Source: Myxococcales bacterium (GTDB taxonomy: Bacteria > Myxococcota > Polyangia > Polyangiales > Polyangiaceae). From it: DNA of 64,000 bases. Shown here piece after piece: positions 23,402 to 31,820 of the stretch. The notes beneath the pieces were generated by a model that saw nothing but the letters and a program-made list of their open reading frames with translations, searched no databases and was not told the DNA's origin. The position numbers and the translations under genes were made by a program. The first letter of the stretch is position 1; the number at the start of each line of letters is the position of its first letter. The stretch spans positions 20,183 to 84,182 of the forward strand of contig PLXW01000175.1 in the NCBI GenBank assembly GCA_003151595.1, in the 5' to 3' direction.

Positions 23402-26320
23402 TCATCTTCCGCCGTCGATCCAGGCGCTGATGTCGGCAAGCCGCTTCACGGCGCGCGATCCTGCGCTCGCGTACGCATCGCGCGCCCTCGCAGCGAGCGC
23501 GCGGCTGCGGGCGGGATCGCTCTTCGCGAGGGCGCGCGCGAGATCGAGCTGGGCGTCGCCGAGCGTGACGGGATCGACCGAGTCCGCTTCGAGTATTCCG
23601 AGCGCGCGATCGAGCGGCGCCGCGGCGAGATCGGCGTGCCCCTGCGCGAGGCGCGTCTCGCCGATCGCCACCAGCGACTCCGCCACGTCCGAGTGCTTCG
23701 GCCCCAGCGTTCGCTCGCGCATCGCCAGCGCGCGCTCGTGCATCGCCAGCGACTCGTCGAATGCCCCCTTCGCACGGAGCGCCTCGGCCACGCCGTACAT
23801 GCCGAGCGCCACGTCCGGGTGCTCGTCGCCCAGCGCCTTCTGCCAGATCGCGAGCGCGCGCTTCGCCAGATCGAGCGAGCCGTCGGCGTCGCCTTTCAGT
23901 CGGTGTGACGTCGACAGCCCTTCGGTCGCCAGGGCCACCTTCGGATGGTCCGGCCCGAGCGCCGCTTCCCATACCGCGCGCGCGCGCTCGAGCGAAGGCA
24001 GCGCGCGATCGTAGTCGCCGAGCTTGTCGTAGACCTCGCCCAGGTTGTTCAGGTTCGGTCCCAGGGACGGGCTCGTGGGGCCGAGGATCTTCTCGAGGAT
24101 CGCCAGCGACTCTTCGTAGCGCGCGATCGCCTCGGGGTACTTCCCTTCGGCGAAGAACGTGTTGCCCAGATCGGTCAGCGCTCCGGCGACCGCGTAGTCA
24201 CCAGCCCCGAACGCGGGCTCCCAGATCCCGAGGCACCGCTCGGCGTTCGCGCGCGCGTCTTCGTACTTCCCCTCACGGAAGAAGACGCGCGCCACGTTTC
24301 GCGCGAGCTCGCCCTTCACGAACGGGTCGCTCGATCGATCGACCTCCGCTTGCGCCAGCAGCGCCCACTCGTGCGCCGCGTCGAAGTGCGCTTCGCGAAG
24401 GCCCACCTCGGCAACGATCGCCGTGAGCGCGCGCGCGGCCTGCGCTTCGTGGCCGCCGGCGATGGCGGCGGCGGCCGAGCGGCGAAGCGTGTGCTCGGCG
24501 GTGGCGTAGTCCCCTTCGTCATCTTGCAGATCACCGAGGACGAAGAGCGCTTCGGCTTCGACCGGGCGATACGCGAGCGCTGCGGCTTCGTCCGTGGCTC
24601 TGGTGGCGAGCGTCTTGGCCGACTCGTACGAGCCCGCGCGTTGAAGCGCCTTGGCTTGCGCGATCTCGATGCGCACGCCGTCGACCCGCGCGCGCGCGTC
24701 GGCGTTCGGCGGGCGCACCGGAGCACGGAGGGCCGCGGCGTCGGCGCAGGCATTGAACCGCGGGAGCGCGCGCACCGCCTGAACGGCCTTGCTCACGCTA
24801 TTCGCGTCTGCGCGCGCGAGGACGTCGACCTGCGCGCGAAGCTCTTCGAGCCGCTCGCTCAGGCACTCCACGCGCAGATCGAGCAGCTCCGACGACTGCT
24901 CTCCGCGCACGCGCGTCGCCTCGCACGCCTCGGTGTGCATCGCGACCCAGCCGCTCGCGTAGTCGTCGAGCGCCGAGGCCACGCGCGTGTACGCATCTTC
25001 CGCGTGCGCGCTCTTCGTGGCGACGAAGGCATCGTGCACGGCGTGCTTGCGCGCGTCGTCCCAGACGCCGGCGAGCTTCTTCTCGGCGCCTCGGCACGGC
25101 GCCTCTTCCACCCGGCGCGCGCTCCGCACGCCGAGCGCAGCGGCCGCGAAGAGCACCACCGTCGCGCCGATCGCCAGCCACCGTCTGCGCTTGGCGTTCG
25201 GATCGCGCCGGAGCTCGGCGAGCAGCTCGTCCATCGACGTGAAGCGGTCGCTCGCCACGACCGACAGACCGCGCAGCAAGATCGCGCGCAGCCATCGCGG
25301 CACGTCCGAGCCCGGGGGCGGCGGGCGCACGCGCCCTTGCGTGACGTTCGCCGCGTAGTCGTCGCCCCGTCCGTCGAACGGGAACTCGCTGTACAGGAGC
25401 TCGTAAAGGGTGATGCAAAAGCTGAACTGATCGCTCCGCGCGTCGGCGGTTCGACCGAGGTGCTGCTCGGGGGACATGAAGCGCGGCGTGCCGAGAATCT
25501 GGCCGAACTCGGTGATGGTCATGTCGAGCAAGCCGGACGACGGCGAGTCTTGCGATCGTCGCGACGCCGGCGGGGCGGACTGCGAAGGTACGTGAGCGTC
25601 GCCGATCGTCGGTTCGTGCTGCGACTTCGGGCCGACCGAGACGGTCTCGAGCTCGTTCCGCTTCGTCACCTGCGTCGCCGCGCCCGTTCGTTGCGAGGCC
25701 GGCGGACGATCGGGCGGCGGGACGAGCGAGTCCGCTCGTAGCGACGAATTCTCGATCGACTCGGCGCGCGCGAGCCCGAAGTCGAGCACGCGCACGCGCC
25801 CGTCGTTCCCCAGGATCACGTTCGCCGGCTTGAAGTCGCGGTGCACCAGCCCCGCGCGGTGCGCCGCCGCGAGCCCGTCGCCTGCCGAGAGCACCGCGCG
25901 AAGGATCTCCGCGCGCGTCCGCTTCTCGAGGCGCGCCCACGCGCCGAGCGTCGGCCCTTCGACGAACTCGGTCGCCAGGAAGACGTCTCCCTCGAACGTC
26001 CCCACGTCGAACACGGCGAGCACGTTCGGGTGCGCCAGCCGCGCCAGCGCCTTCGCCTCGCGGAGCAACCGCTCGCGACGACCCGAGCTCGGCAGCGAGC
26101 CGTCGGTCGACATGTGGAGGAACTTCAGCGCGACGGCCCGTTCGAGCTCCGGGTCGTACGCCTTGTAGACGACCCCCATGCCCCCTTCGCCCACGCGATC
26201 GAGGATGACGAAGCGCCCCACGCACACGCCGCGCTCGAGCCGCCGCGGAGCGATGACACCGCTGTGGACGCTCGCGGTGGGCGCGCTCGTCTCGTTCGCG
26301 TCGTCGTCGGGGGGGGACAC
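23402..26320 (-). CDS. Ser/Thr protein kinase with expanded activation loop, one TM and TPR repeats
   Basis: 972 residues. Kinase domain about 37-370: GEGGMGVVYKA glycine loop (44-54), Lys66 in VALKFL, HRDFKPAN catalytic loop (160-167), DFG 180-182, and SPE at about 283-285. The stretch from DFG to SPE is about 106 residues instead of the usual 25-30. The insert is rich in Ser/Thr/Pro/Gln (DSLVPPPDRPPASQRT, SQSAPPASRRSQDSPSS). One transmembrane helix lies at about 381-397, and then at least ten TPR-like repeats (...YPEAIARYEESLAILEKIL, YDRALPSLERARAVWEAAL, ...) fill the periplasmic side. The kinase is predicted active. Divergent from the kinase-REC-PAS gene at 26383, 62 bases apart. Confidence 0.92.
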   Translation of the reverse strand: MSPPDDDANETSAPTASVHSGVIAPRRLERGVCVGRFVILDRVGEGGMGVVYKAYDPELERAVALKFLHMSTDGSLPSSGRRERLLREAKALARLAHPNVLAVFDVGTFEGDVFLATEFVEGPTLGAWARLEKRTRAEILRAVLSAGDGLAAAHRAGLVHRDFKPANVILGNDGRVRVLDFGLARAESIENSSLRADSLVPPPDRPPASQRTGAATQVTKRNELETVSVGPKSQHEPTIGDAHVPSQSAPPASRRSQDSPSSGLLDMTITEFGQILGTPRFMSPEQHLGRTADARSDQFSFCITLYELLYSEFPFDGRGDDYAANVTQGRVRPPPPGSDVPRWLRAILLRGLSVVASDRFTSMDELLAELRRDPNAKRRRWLAIGATVVLFAAAALGVRSARRVEEAPCRGAEKKLAGVWDDARKHAVHDAFVATKSAHAEDAYTRVASALDDYASGWVAMHTEACEATRVRGEQSSELLDLRVECLSERLEELRAQVDVLARADANSVSKAVQAVRALPRFNACADAAALRAPVRPPNADARARVDGVRIEIAQAKALQRAGSYESAKTLATRATDEAAALAYRPVEAEALFVLGDLQDDEGDYATAEHTLRRSAAAAIAGGHEAQAARALTAIVAEVGLREAHFDAAHEWALLAQAEVDRSSDPFVKGELARNVARVFFREGKYEDARANAERCLGIWEPAFGAGDYAVAGALTDLGNTFFAEGKYPEAIARYEESLAILEKILGPTSPSLGPNLNNLGEVYDKLGDYDRALPSLERARAVWEAALGPDHPKVALATEGLSTSHRLKGDADGSLDLAKRALAIWQKALGDEHPDVALGMYGVAEALRAKGAFDESLAMHERALAMRERTLGPKHSDVAESLVAIGETRLAQGHADLAAAPLDRALGILEADSVDPVTLGDAQLDLARALAKSDPARSRALAARARDAYASAGSRAVKRLADISAWIDGGR

Positions 26321-26382
26321 GGATGTCGCCCGAGTCTAGCGGAGCCGTAGGGGGGCGCGAGCTGCTACGCTCGTCCCCACGT

Positions 26383-28146
26383 ATGTCGGAAGACGCGACG
26401 CTCTTCGAAATCGGCGAGCTCGTCGGTGGCGCGTACGAGATTCGTAGCGTCCTCGGGGAAGGGGGCATGGGCCGCGTGTACGGCGCGCACGACATCGCGT
26501 TGAACCGGCGCGTCGCCGTGAAGGCGAGCTGGCCGTCGATCGAGGACACGCTCCTCGCGAAGGAGGCGCAGGCGATCGCGTCGGTGCGGCATCCGGGAAT
26601 GATCGACGTGTACGGCGCGGGGACGCATCGCGGCATCCCGTTCCTCGTCATGGAGTTTCTCTACGGCGTGAACCTGGAGACGTTCCTCGAGAAGCGTCGC
26701 GGCGACGAGTCGATGCTCTCGGTGAGCGAGGTGCTCGATCTCTTGATCCCGGTCGCCGACGCGCTCGCCGCCGTTCATCGATCGGGCATCACGCATCGCG
26801 ACGTGAAGCCCGCGAACATCATGCTCACGCCGAACGGGCGCATCGTGCTCATGGACTTCGGTCTCTTCACGCCGGAGAGCGACGACGCCGCCGTCTTGTG
26901 CGGCACGCCCGAGTACATGGCGCCCGAGTCGCTCGTCGGGAAGATGGATCCGCGGAACGCGTTCTGGGTCGACATCTACGCGCTCGGCACGACGGCGTAC
27001 GAGCTGCTCACCGGCGACGTGCCGTTCCCGTACGAGACGGCGCAAGACGTGGTGCGCGCGCAGGTGCGCGAGCAGCCTCGAGACATCCGCGAAGAGCGCC
27101 CCGACCTGCCGCCGCGCGTCGCCGAGCTCGTTCACGAGATGATGGCGAAGGATCCGCTCGAGCGACCGCCGAGCATGGAGGCGGTCGTGTATCGCCTGCG
27201 CGCGGCGCGCGAAGCGTTGAACGCGCCGCCGCCGGTGCAGGAGAAATTCACGGCGCTGGTGGTCGACGACGACGCCGCGCTGGGAAAGCTCCTCGGCATG
27301 TACGTGACGCGCGCCGTGCCCGACACGCAGGTCATCGTGGTCGACGACGCGGAGCGGGCGCTCGTCGCGCTTCGCGAGCGCCCGCCGGACGTGATGCTGG
27401 TCGATCTGCACATGCCGCGGATGAACGGCATTGAGCTGTGCATGATGCTGCGCGGGATGCATCTGGCCGATCAGTGCACGATCGTCGCCGTGAGCGCCGG
27501 CGCGCGCGAGGCGGACATCGATCTGCTCCGGCAGCTCGGCATCACCCGCTTCGTGCCGAAGGGGGCCGATCTGGGCGCGCTCCTCGGGCCGCAGATCAAG
27601 GAGCTCCATCAGGCGTGGCAGAAGACGGCGCGCACCGCGGCGCGCGCGTCGTCGGCGTCGCCCCCGTCGTCGAAGATGACCGCCGCGCAGGCGCCGCCGG
27701 TGTCGGCGAAGATGCAGGCCGCGCGCGAGGTTCAAGCGACGCCGCGACACCGCGCGGATCGCGACGGCGCGAAGTCGCAAGCGTTCGCCACGCTCCTCGA
27801 GATGGTCGGCGACGCCGTGCTGGTGGTCGACACGAAGGGGGAGCCGCAGTCGTGGAACGCCGCGGCCGAGCGCGTGCTGGGGGCCCTTCTCTCGCGCCAG
27901 GCGGGGGCGGCGTGGATCGAGCGCGAAGGGGTCTTCGACGAAGACGGAGTACGCCCGTTGCCGATCAACGAGCGTCCGATCACGCGCGCACTCAACGGCG
28001 AGCGCGTCGACGCACAGCTGATCATGCTCACGCACCCCGAAGGGGGCGAGCTCCTCGCGGTTCGCGTCACCGCGCGCCCGCTTCGCGACGACGCCGGCGA
28101 GAGGGTCGGCGCGGTCGCCGTGTTCCGCGCGAGCCCGAAGGAGTAG
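26383..28146 (+). CDS. Ser/Thr protein kinase fused to response-regulator and PAS domains
   Basis: 587 residues from ATG 26383. Kinase about 17-275: GEGGMGRVYGA, Lys47 in VAVKAS, HRDVKPAN (138-145), DFG 158-160, CGTPEYMAPE. A receiver domain follows at about 288-405: ALVVDDDAALGK (acidic DDD), the phospho-acceptor Asp341 in MLVDLHMPRMNGIEL, VSAGA (Thr/Ser position) and FVPKGAD (conserved Lys). A linker of Ala/Ser/Lys (about 415-460) leads to a PAS-like domain (ATLLEMVGDAVLVVDTKGEPQSWNAAAERVLG ... VTARPLRDDAGERVGAVAVFRA). There is no transmembrane segment. This would let a two-component phosphorelay control an eukaryotic-like kinase. A separate hydrophobic-protein gene begins 10 bases after the stop. 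Confidence 0.9.
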   Translation: MSEDATLFEIGELVGGAYEIRSVLGEGGMGRVYGAHDIALNRRVAVKASWPSIEDTLLAKEAQAIASVRHPGMIDVYGAGTHRGIPFLVMEFLYGVNLETFLEKRRGDESMLSVSEVLDLLIPVADALAAVHRSGITHRDVKPANIMLTPNGRIVLMDFGLFTPESDDAAVLCGTPEYMAPESLVGKMDPRNAFWVDIYALGTTAYELLTGDVPFPYETAQDVVRAQVREQPRDIREERPDLPPRVAELVHEMMAKDPLERPPSMEAVVYRLRAAREALNAPPPVQEKFTALVVDDDAALGKLLGMYVTRAVPDTQVIVVDDAERALVALRERPPDVMLVDLHMPRMNGIELCMMLRGMHLADQCTIVAVSAGAREADIDLLRQLGITRFVPKGADLGALLGPQIKELHQAWQKTARTAARASSASPPSSKMTAAQAPPVSAKMQAAREVQATPRHRADRDGAKSQAFATLLEMVGDAVLVVDTKGEPQSWNAAAERVLGALLSRQAGAAWIEREGVFDEDGVRPLPINERPITRALNGERVDAQLIMLTHPEGGELLAVRVTARPLRDDAGERVGAVAVFRASPKE

Positions 28147-28156
28147 CGTCGGCGCC

Positions 28157-30469
28157 ATGCGCGTGAGGCCGAGCGCCGCCGCGGTCGTCGTCGCCGTTGC
28201 GCTCGCGTACTGCGCGTGGCTCGGCGCGCACTGGCTCCGCTTCTCGTACTCGTCGGGCGAGCTGCCGATCTACGCCTCGCGCGTGTGGGATCTCGAGCGC
28301 GAGCTGGCGCGCGCGCATCGCATCCCGTGGTGGACGGCGACGTTCCACGATGGATCGAGCGAGGCCTTCGTGTACGCGACGGGCGCCTGGATCGCGCCGT
28401 GGACGTTGCTCGCGCGCGCTCTGGGGCTCGTCGCGGCGGGGAAGGTGCTCACGCTGCTGGCGATCGGCGGTTCGGGCGTCTCGATGTTCTTCTGCGCGAG
28501 GCGATTCCTCCGCAGCGAGTGGGCCGCGGCGCTCGCCGCGCTCGCGTTCCTCTTCCATCCGCAGCTCCTGGCGCGCGCGGGGGGCGTCGAGCACCTGTAC
28601 GTCGTGATGTTCGCGCCGCTCGTGCCGCTGGCGTGGCTGACTCTGGCGCGAGCGCTCGATCGCGCGCGGTTCGTCGACGCCTTCGCCTGCGCCGTGACGC
28701 TCGACGCGATGTTGTGGATGCAGAACAAGCAGACGCTCGTCCAGCTCGTCTTTCTCGCGGCGTTCGCGGCGTGGTCGCTCGCGCGCGATCGCGAGCGGCG
28801 CGCCTCGAAGGCGAAGACGCTGGCGACGATCGCCGCGCTCGCCCTGCCGATGATCGCGTTCTTCGTGACGCCGATGATCACGGAGCTCCGCGCCTTCAAG
28901 CTGTTCGAAGGCGATCCGCTCGAAGCCTGGCAGCGCATGTACGCGCTCACCGACGTCGGCACGCTGGTCGATCGCCGCGCCGATCAGTTCGACTACGCGG
29001 GCGTCGTCACGCTCACGCTCGCGGCGCTCGTGATCCTCTACGGCCGCGCGCGCCGCGATCGCGCGCTCTTCCACCTCGTCGTCGCCTGCGAAGCCGCGGC
29101 GATCGCGCTCGGCCACGGGCCTTCCACGGTCGCGTCGTCGGCGTACCGCGCGCTCGCCGTCCACACGTCGCACGCCGCGCTGGCGCTCTTCGCGATCGGG
29201 TTCGTCGTCGTCCTCGCCGAGCTCGCGCGCTGCAAGCTGCGCACGGCGCGCGCGTGGCTCGTGGCGATCGTCGCCTGCGCGGCGTTCCTCTTCGTCCCCT
29301 GGTTTCGTCTCGTCGCGCTCGTTCCCTTCTACGGCGACGTGCGCGCGCCGGTCGTCTTCTACGAAGTGCCGGGGATGTTCTTCGGCTCGCTCCTCGCCGG
29401 GTTCTTCGTGACCGACGTGATCGAACGGAGCCGCGTGGCCTCACGCGCGCCGCTCGCCGTCGGCGCCCTCGCCGTGTTGATGCTGACCGATGCCTCGCCG
29501 TTCGAACGTTGGATGACGACGTGCGACGTCCCCGCCAAGACGATCGACAACGCGCGCGCGATGTACGCCGCGCTCGGCGCGGAGGCGGCGAAAGGGACGC
29601 CTGCGTCGGGGAAGGTCTACGTCGTCGGCGGTCGCTTCTTCCACATCATGGGCCCGTCGTGGGGAGGGCCGCCGCTCGTGACCGAAGCGGGCATCTCGTA
29701 CATGGCGCCGCGCGGGACGGGGATGCTCGCTGCGGTCGCGGGCGAGTCGCTCTCGATGCAGCGCGCGTACCTCGATCTGGTCGGTGTGGCGTGGCTCGTG
29801 TTCGACAAGAGCGATCCGCATTCGCATACGCCGGGGCTCGACGCGCAGCTCGCGGCGTATCGGAAGATCTACCCGCTCGATCGCGAGGACGACGACTTCG
29901 CGGTCTTCCGCGTCCCGCACGCGCGCGCCTACGTGAGCGGCTATGCACACGCGGCGATCGCGCATCACGGCGACGCGCGACGCTCGGCGGAGGTCGCGCT
30001 GGCGCTGGCGCACGCGGGGTACGCGCTCGTGCAGGCCGAGGGCGAGAGCCTCGCGCTCCCGCCGGAGATGGCTCCCACGACGATCACGGTCGACGCTGCA
30101 TCCGACCCGTTCGCCGTTCCGCCGAAGCTGCCGCGCGAGGACACGCTCACCGACGTCGTCGTCACGCGCGACACCGACGATCGCATCGACGCCCGCTTCA
30201 CCGCGACCGCCGCGAGCGTCGCCGTGGTCGACGAGAGCTTCTATCCGTTCTGGCACGCCACGCTCGATGGCCGATCGACGCCCATCCTCCGCGCCGCGTT
30301 CGGCCTCATGGGCATCGCCGTCCCCGCCGGCGTTCACGCCGTCGCGCTCACCTACGAACCGCCGCGCGCGTACGCCTGGAGCGCCGAGCTCAGCGCCCTC
30401 GCGTTCTTCTCGTTCGCCGTCGCTGCGGCCGTCACGTCTCTCCGCGCGCGCCTCACCAGCCGAGCTTGA
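28157..30469 (+). CDS. Large polytopic membrane protein (YfhO/GT-C-like)
   Basis: 770 residues with about 11-13 hydrophobic helices in the first 430 residues. An early motif, FSYSSGELPIYASRVWDLERELARAHRIPWWTATFHDG, resembles the first extracytoplasmic loop of GT-C-fold glycosyltransferases and YfhO-type proteins. The C-terminal 300 residues form a soluble periplasmic domain (AYVSGYAHAAIAHHGDARRSAEVA, SVAVVDESFYPFWHATLDG) ending in a last helix. In YfhO-like proteins the phrase 'V..E.YYPGW.A.VDG' is typical, and FYPFWHATLDG matches it well. It may add sugars to lipid carriers or teichoic-type polymers. It follows the kinase gene closely and may share its transcript; its 3' end overlaps the minus-strand small gene by 17 bases. 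Confidence 0.78.
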   Translation: MRVRPSAAAVVVAVALAYCAWLGAHWLRFSYSSGELPIYASRVWDLERELARAHRIPWWTATFHDGSSEAFVYATGAWIAPWTLLARALGLVAAGKVLTLLAIGGSGVSMFFCARRFLRSEWAAALAALAFLFHPQLLARAGGVEHLYVVMFAPLVPLAWLTLARALDRARFVDAFACAVTLDAMLWMQNKQTLVQLVFLAAFAAWSLARDRERRASKAKTLATIAALALPMIAFFVTPMITELRAFKLFEGDPLEAWQRMYALTDVGTLVDRRADQFDYAGVVTLTLAALVILYGRARRDRALFHLVVACEAAAIALGHGPSTVASSAYRALAVHTSHAALALFAIGFVVVLAELARCKLRTARAWLVAIVACAAFLFVPWFRLVALVPFYGDVRAPVVFYEVPGMFFGSLLAGFFVTDVIERSRVASRAPLAVGALAVLMLTDASPFERWMTTCDVPAKTIDNARAMYAALGAEAAKGTPASGKVYVVGGRFFHIMGPSWGGPPLVTEAGISYMAPRGTGMLAAVAGESLSMQRAYLDLVGVAWLVFDKSDPHSHTPGLDAQLAAYRKIYPLDREDDDFAVFRVPHARAYVSGYAHAAIAHHGDARRSAEVALALAHAGYALVQAEGESLALPPEMAPTTITVDAASDPFAVPPKLPREDTLTDVVVTRDTDDRIDARFTATAASVAVVDESFYPFWHATLDGRSTPILRAAFGLMGIAVPAGVHAVALTYEPPRAYAWSAELSALAFFSFAVAAAVTSLRARLTSRA

Positions 30470-30671
30470 CCGCGCCCCACAATCCGCCCAGCACGACGCT
30501 CGCGATCCCGAACATGAGGAGCACGTTCGAGACGAAGTACGGGAACAGGCAGAGCACGAGCCCCGCGAGCATCTGCGGGACGCGCCCCTGGCGCTTGCCG
30601 TACACGAAGGCCACGACTCCGATCGACGAGATCAGCAGCGACGCGAAGAGCTCGTTGGCGTTGATGTCCAC
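30453..30671 (-). CDS. Small two-helix membrane protein
   Basis: 72 residues. A short N-terminus is followed by helix 1 (LFASLLISSIGVVAFVYG), a basic turn (KRQGRVPQ), helix 2 (MLAGLVLCLFPYFVSNVLLMFGIASVVLGGLWGAV) and a short tail, KLGW. The Lys/Arg-rich turn followed by 'P....G..L...P' looks like a conserved family of tiny inner-membrane proteins found in many proteobacteria, function unknown. Overlaps the end of the previous gene convergently by 17 bases. Confidence 0.72.
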   Translation of the reverse strand: MDINANELFASLLISSIGVVAFVYGKRQGRVPQMLAGLVLCLFPYFVSNVLLMFGIASVVLGGLWGAVKLGW

Positions 30672-30706
30672 GCGCTAGTCACGCTAGCACGCGCGCGCCG
30701 CCTCGC

Positions 30707-31594
30707 TCAGGCGAGGTCGGCGACGATTCGCCGCATTTCCCCGGGCGACGGGAGTCCGGCGTTGGTGAGGGCGTGGCAGAAAGCGTTGGGCGATCCGTAC
30801 CCGAGGATCGACGAGACCCGCTCGGTCGTGGCGCCGCGCGAGGTCATGAGGAGGCCCGCCAGGTAGGTCGTCCACACGTTCACGAGCGTGCGCCACTCGG
30901 TCGCGCCCTGGAGCGCGTAGGCGTCGACGTACTCGCGCACCAGGTAGCGCGCTTGCCGCTCGGAGCAGTCGAGCGCGCGCGTGAGATCGACGACCATCGG
31001 GCGCGTGCCTGATCGCGAGAGCACGCCGTCGATGGCGTGACCCACCGAGACGAGGCGCGGCGGCGGCGCGCGCAGGTCGACCGGCGCGCGCGCGTCGATG
31101 ACGCCGAGCGAGCCGAACACGCGAAAGATCTCGCCGACGCTGGCCGCGATCACGTCGTGCGCGACCCCCTCACGCGTGATCGCGCGAAGCGCCGTCGCCA
31201 CGCGCGTCAGCTCGCGCGGCCCGATGAGCGCGCGATCGAGCGACACTTTCGTCGCGCCGCCGAACACCGCAGGGTCCCACTGCACGAACACGCCGAACGC
31301 CGGCGCCGCTTCGGTGCGCGCACGAAAGTCCGCGCCTCGCCCCACGAGCCCCACGTACCCGCGCCGCATCTCGGCCGACGATCGCCCGTCGCGCATCACG
31401 CCGTGACCCGAGAGCGGAACCCCGACGCACGGCCACTCCGGCACGACGCTCCACAGCCGCGCCGTCTCCCACAGACGATCGTCGCTCACCACGCCGCGCG
31501 ACTCGACCACCTTCACCAGGAACGACGGGTGACGCACGAGCCATCGCCTGACGACGACGTCCGACCATGCGAAGGATCGCTTCGAGAGGATCAT
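30707..31594 (-). CDS. AraC-type helix-turn-helix transcriptional regulator
   Basis: 295 residues. The N-terminal 180 residues form an unrecognised sensor part (RTEAAPAFGVFVQWDPAVFGG, GEIFRVFGSLGVID). The C-terminal 100 residues look like two HTH units in AraC style: VVDLTRALDCSERQARYLVREYVDAYALQG and TTERVSSILGYGSPNAFCHALTNAGLPSPGEMRR. The last segment, 'V..ILGYGS..AF.HA....G.SP...R', is the AraC signature region. It may regulate the neighbouring membrane or kinase genes. Divergent from the kinase at 31821. Confidence 0.82.
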   Translation of the reverse strand: MILSKRSFAWSDVVVRRWLVRHPSFLVKVVESRGVVSDDRLWETARLWSVVPEWPCVGVPLSGHGVMRDGRSSAEMRRGYVGLVGRGADFRARTEAAPAFGVFVQWDPAVFGGATKVSLDRALIGPRELTRVATALRAITREGVAHDVIAASVGEIFRVFGSLGVIDARAPVDLRAPPPRLVSVGHAIDGVLSRSGTRPMVVDLTRALDCSERQARYLVREYVDAYALQGATEWRTLVNVWTTYLAGLLMTSRGATTERVSSILGYGSPNAFCHALTNAGLPSPGEMRRIVADLA

Positions 31595-31820
31595 TCTTCG
31601 CGTTCGCTGTAGCGCGAAGGTGAAGCTCGGCCGCTCACTTCGGCGTCTCTTCGGCGACGCGTCGATTCATGAGCCGTGTGGGTTTCGAGGCGCTACTGCA
31701 CCCCGCCAATGCGGCCGCGCTCGGGGATTTCGATCGCCTGTCTGCCGAAAATGACAATGGCCGTGGTACTGCGCATCGCTCACTGTCGGACACGATCGCG
31801 TGAGGGCTCAGCGGGGGTTC

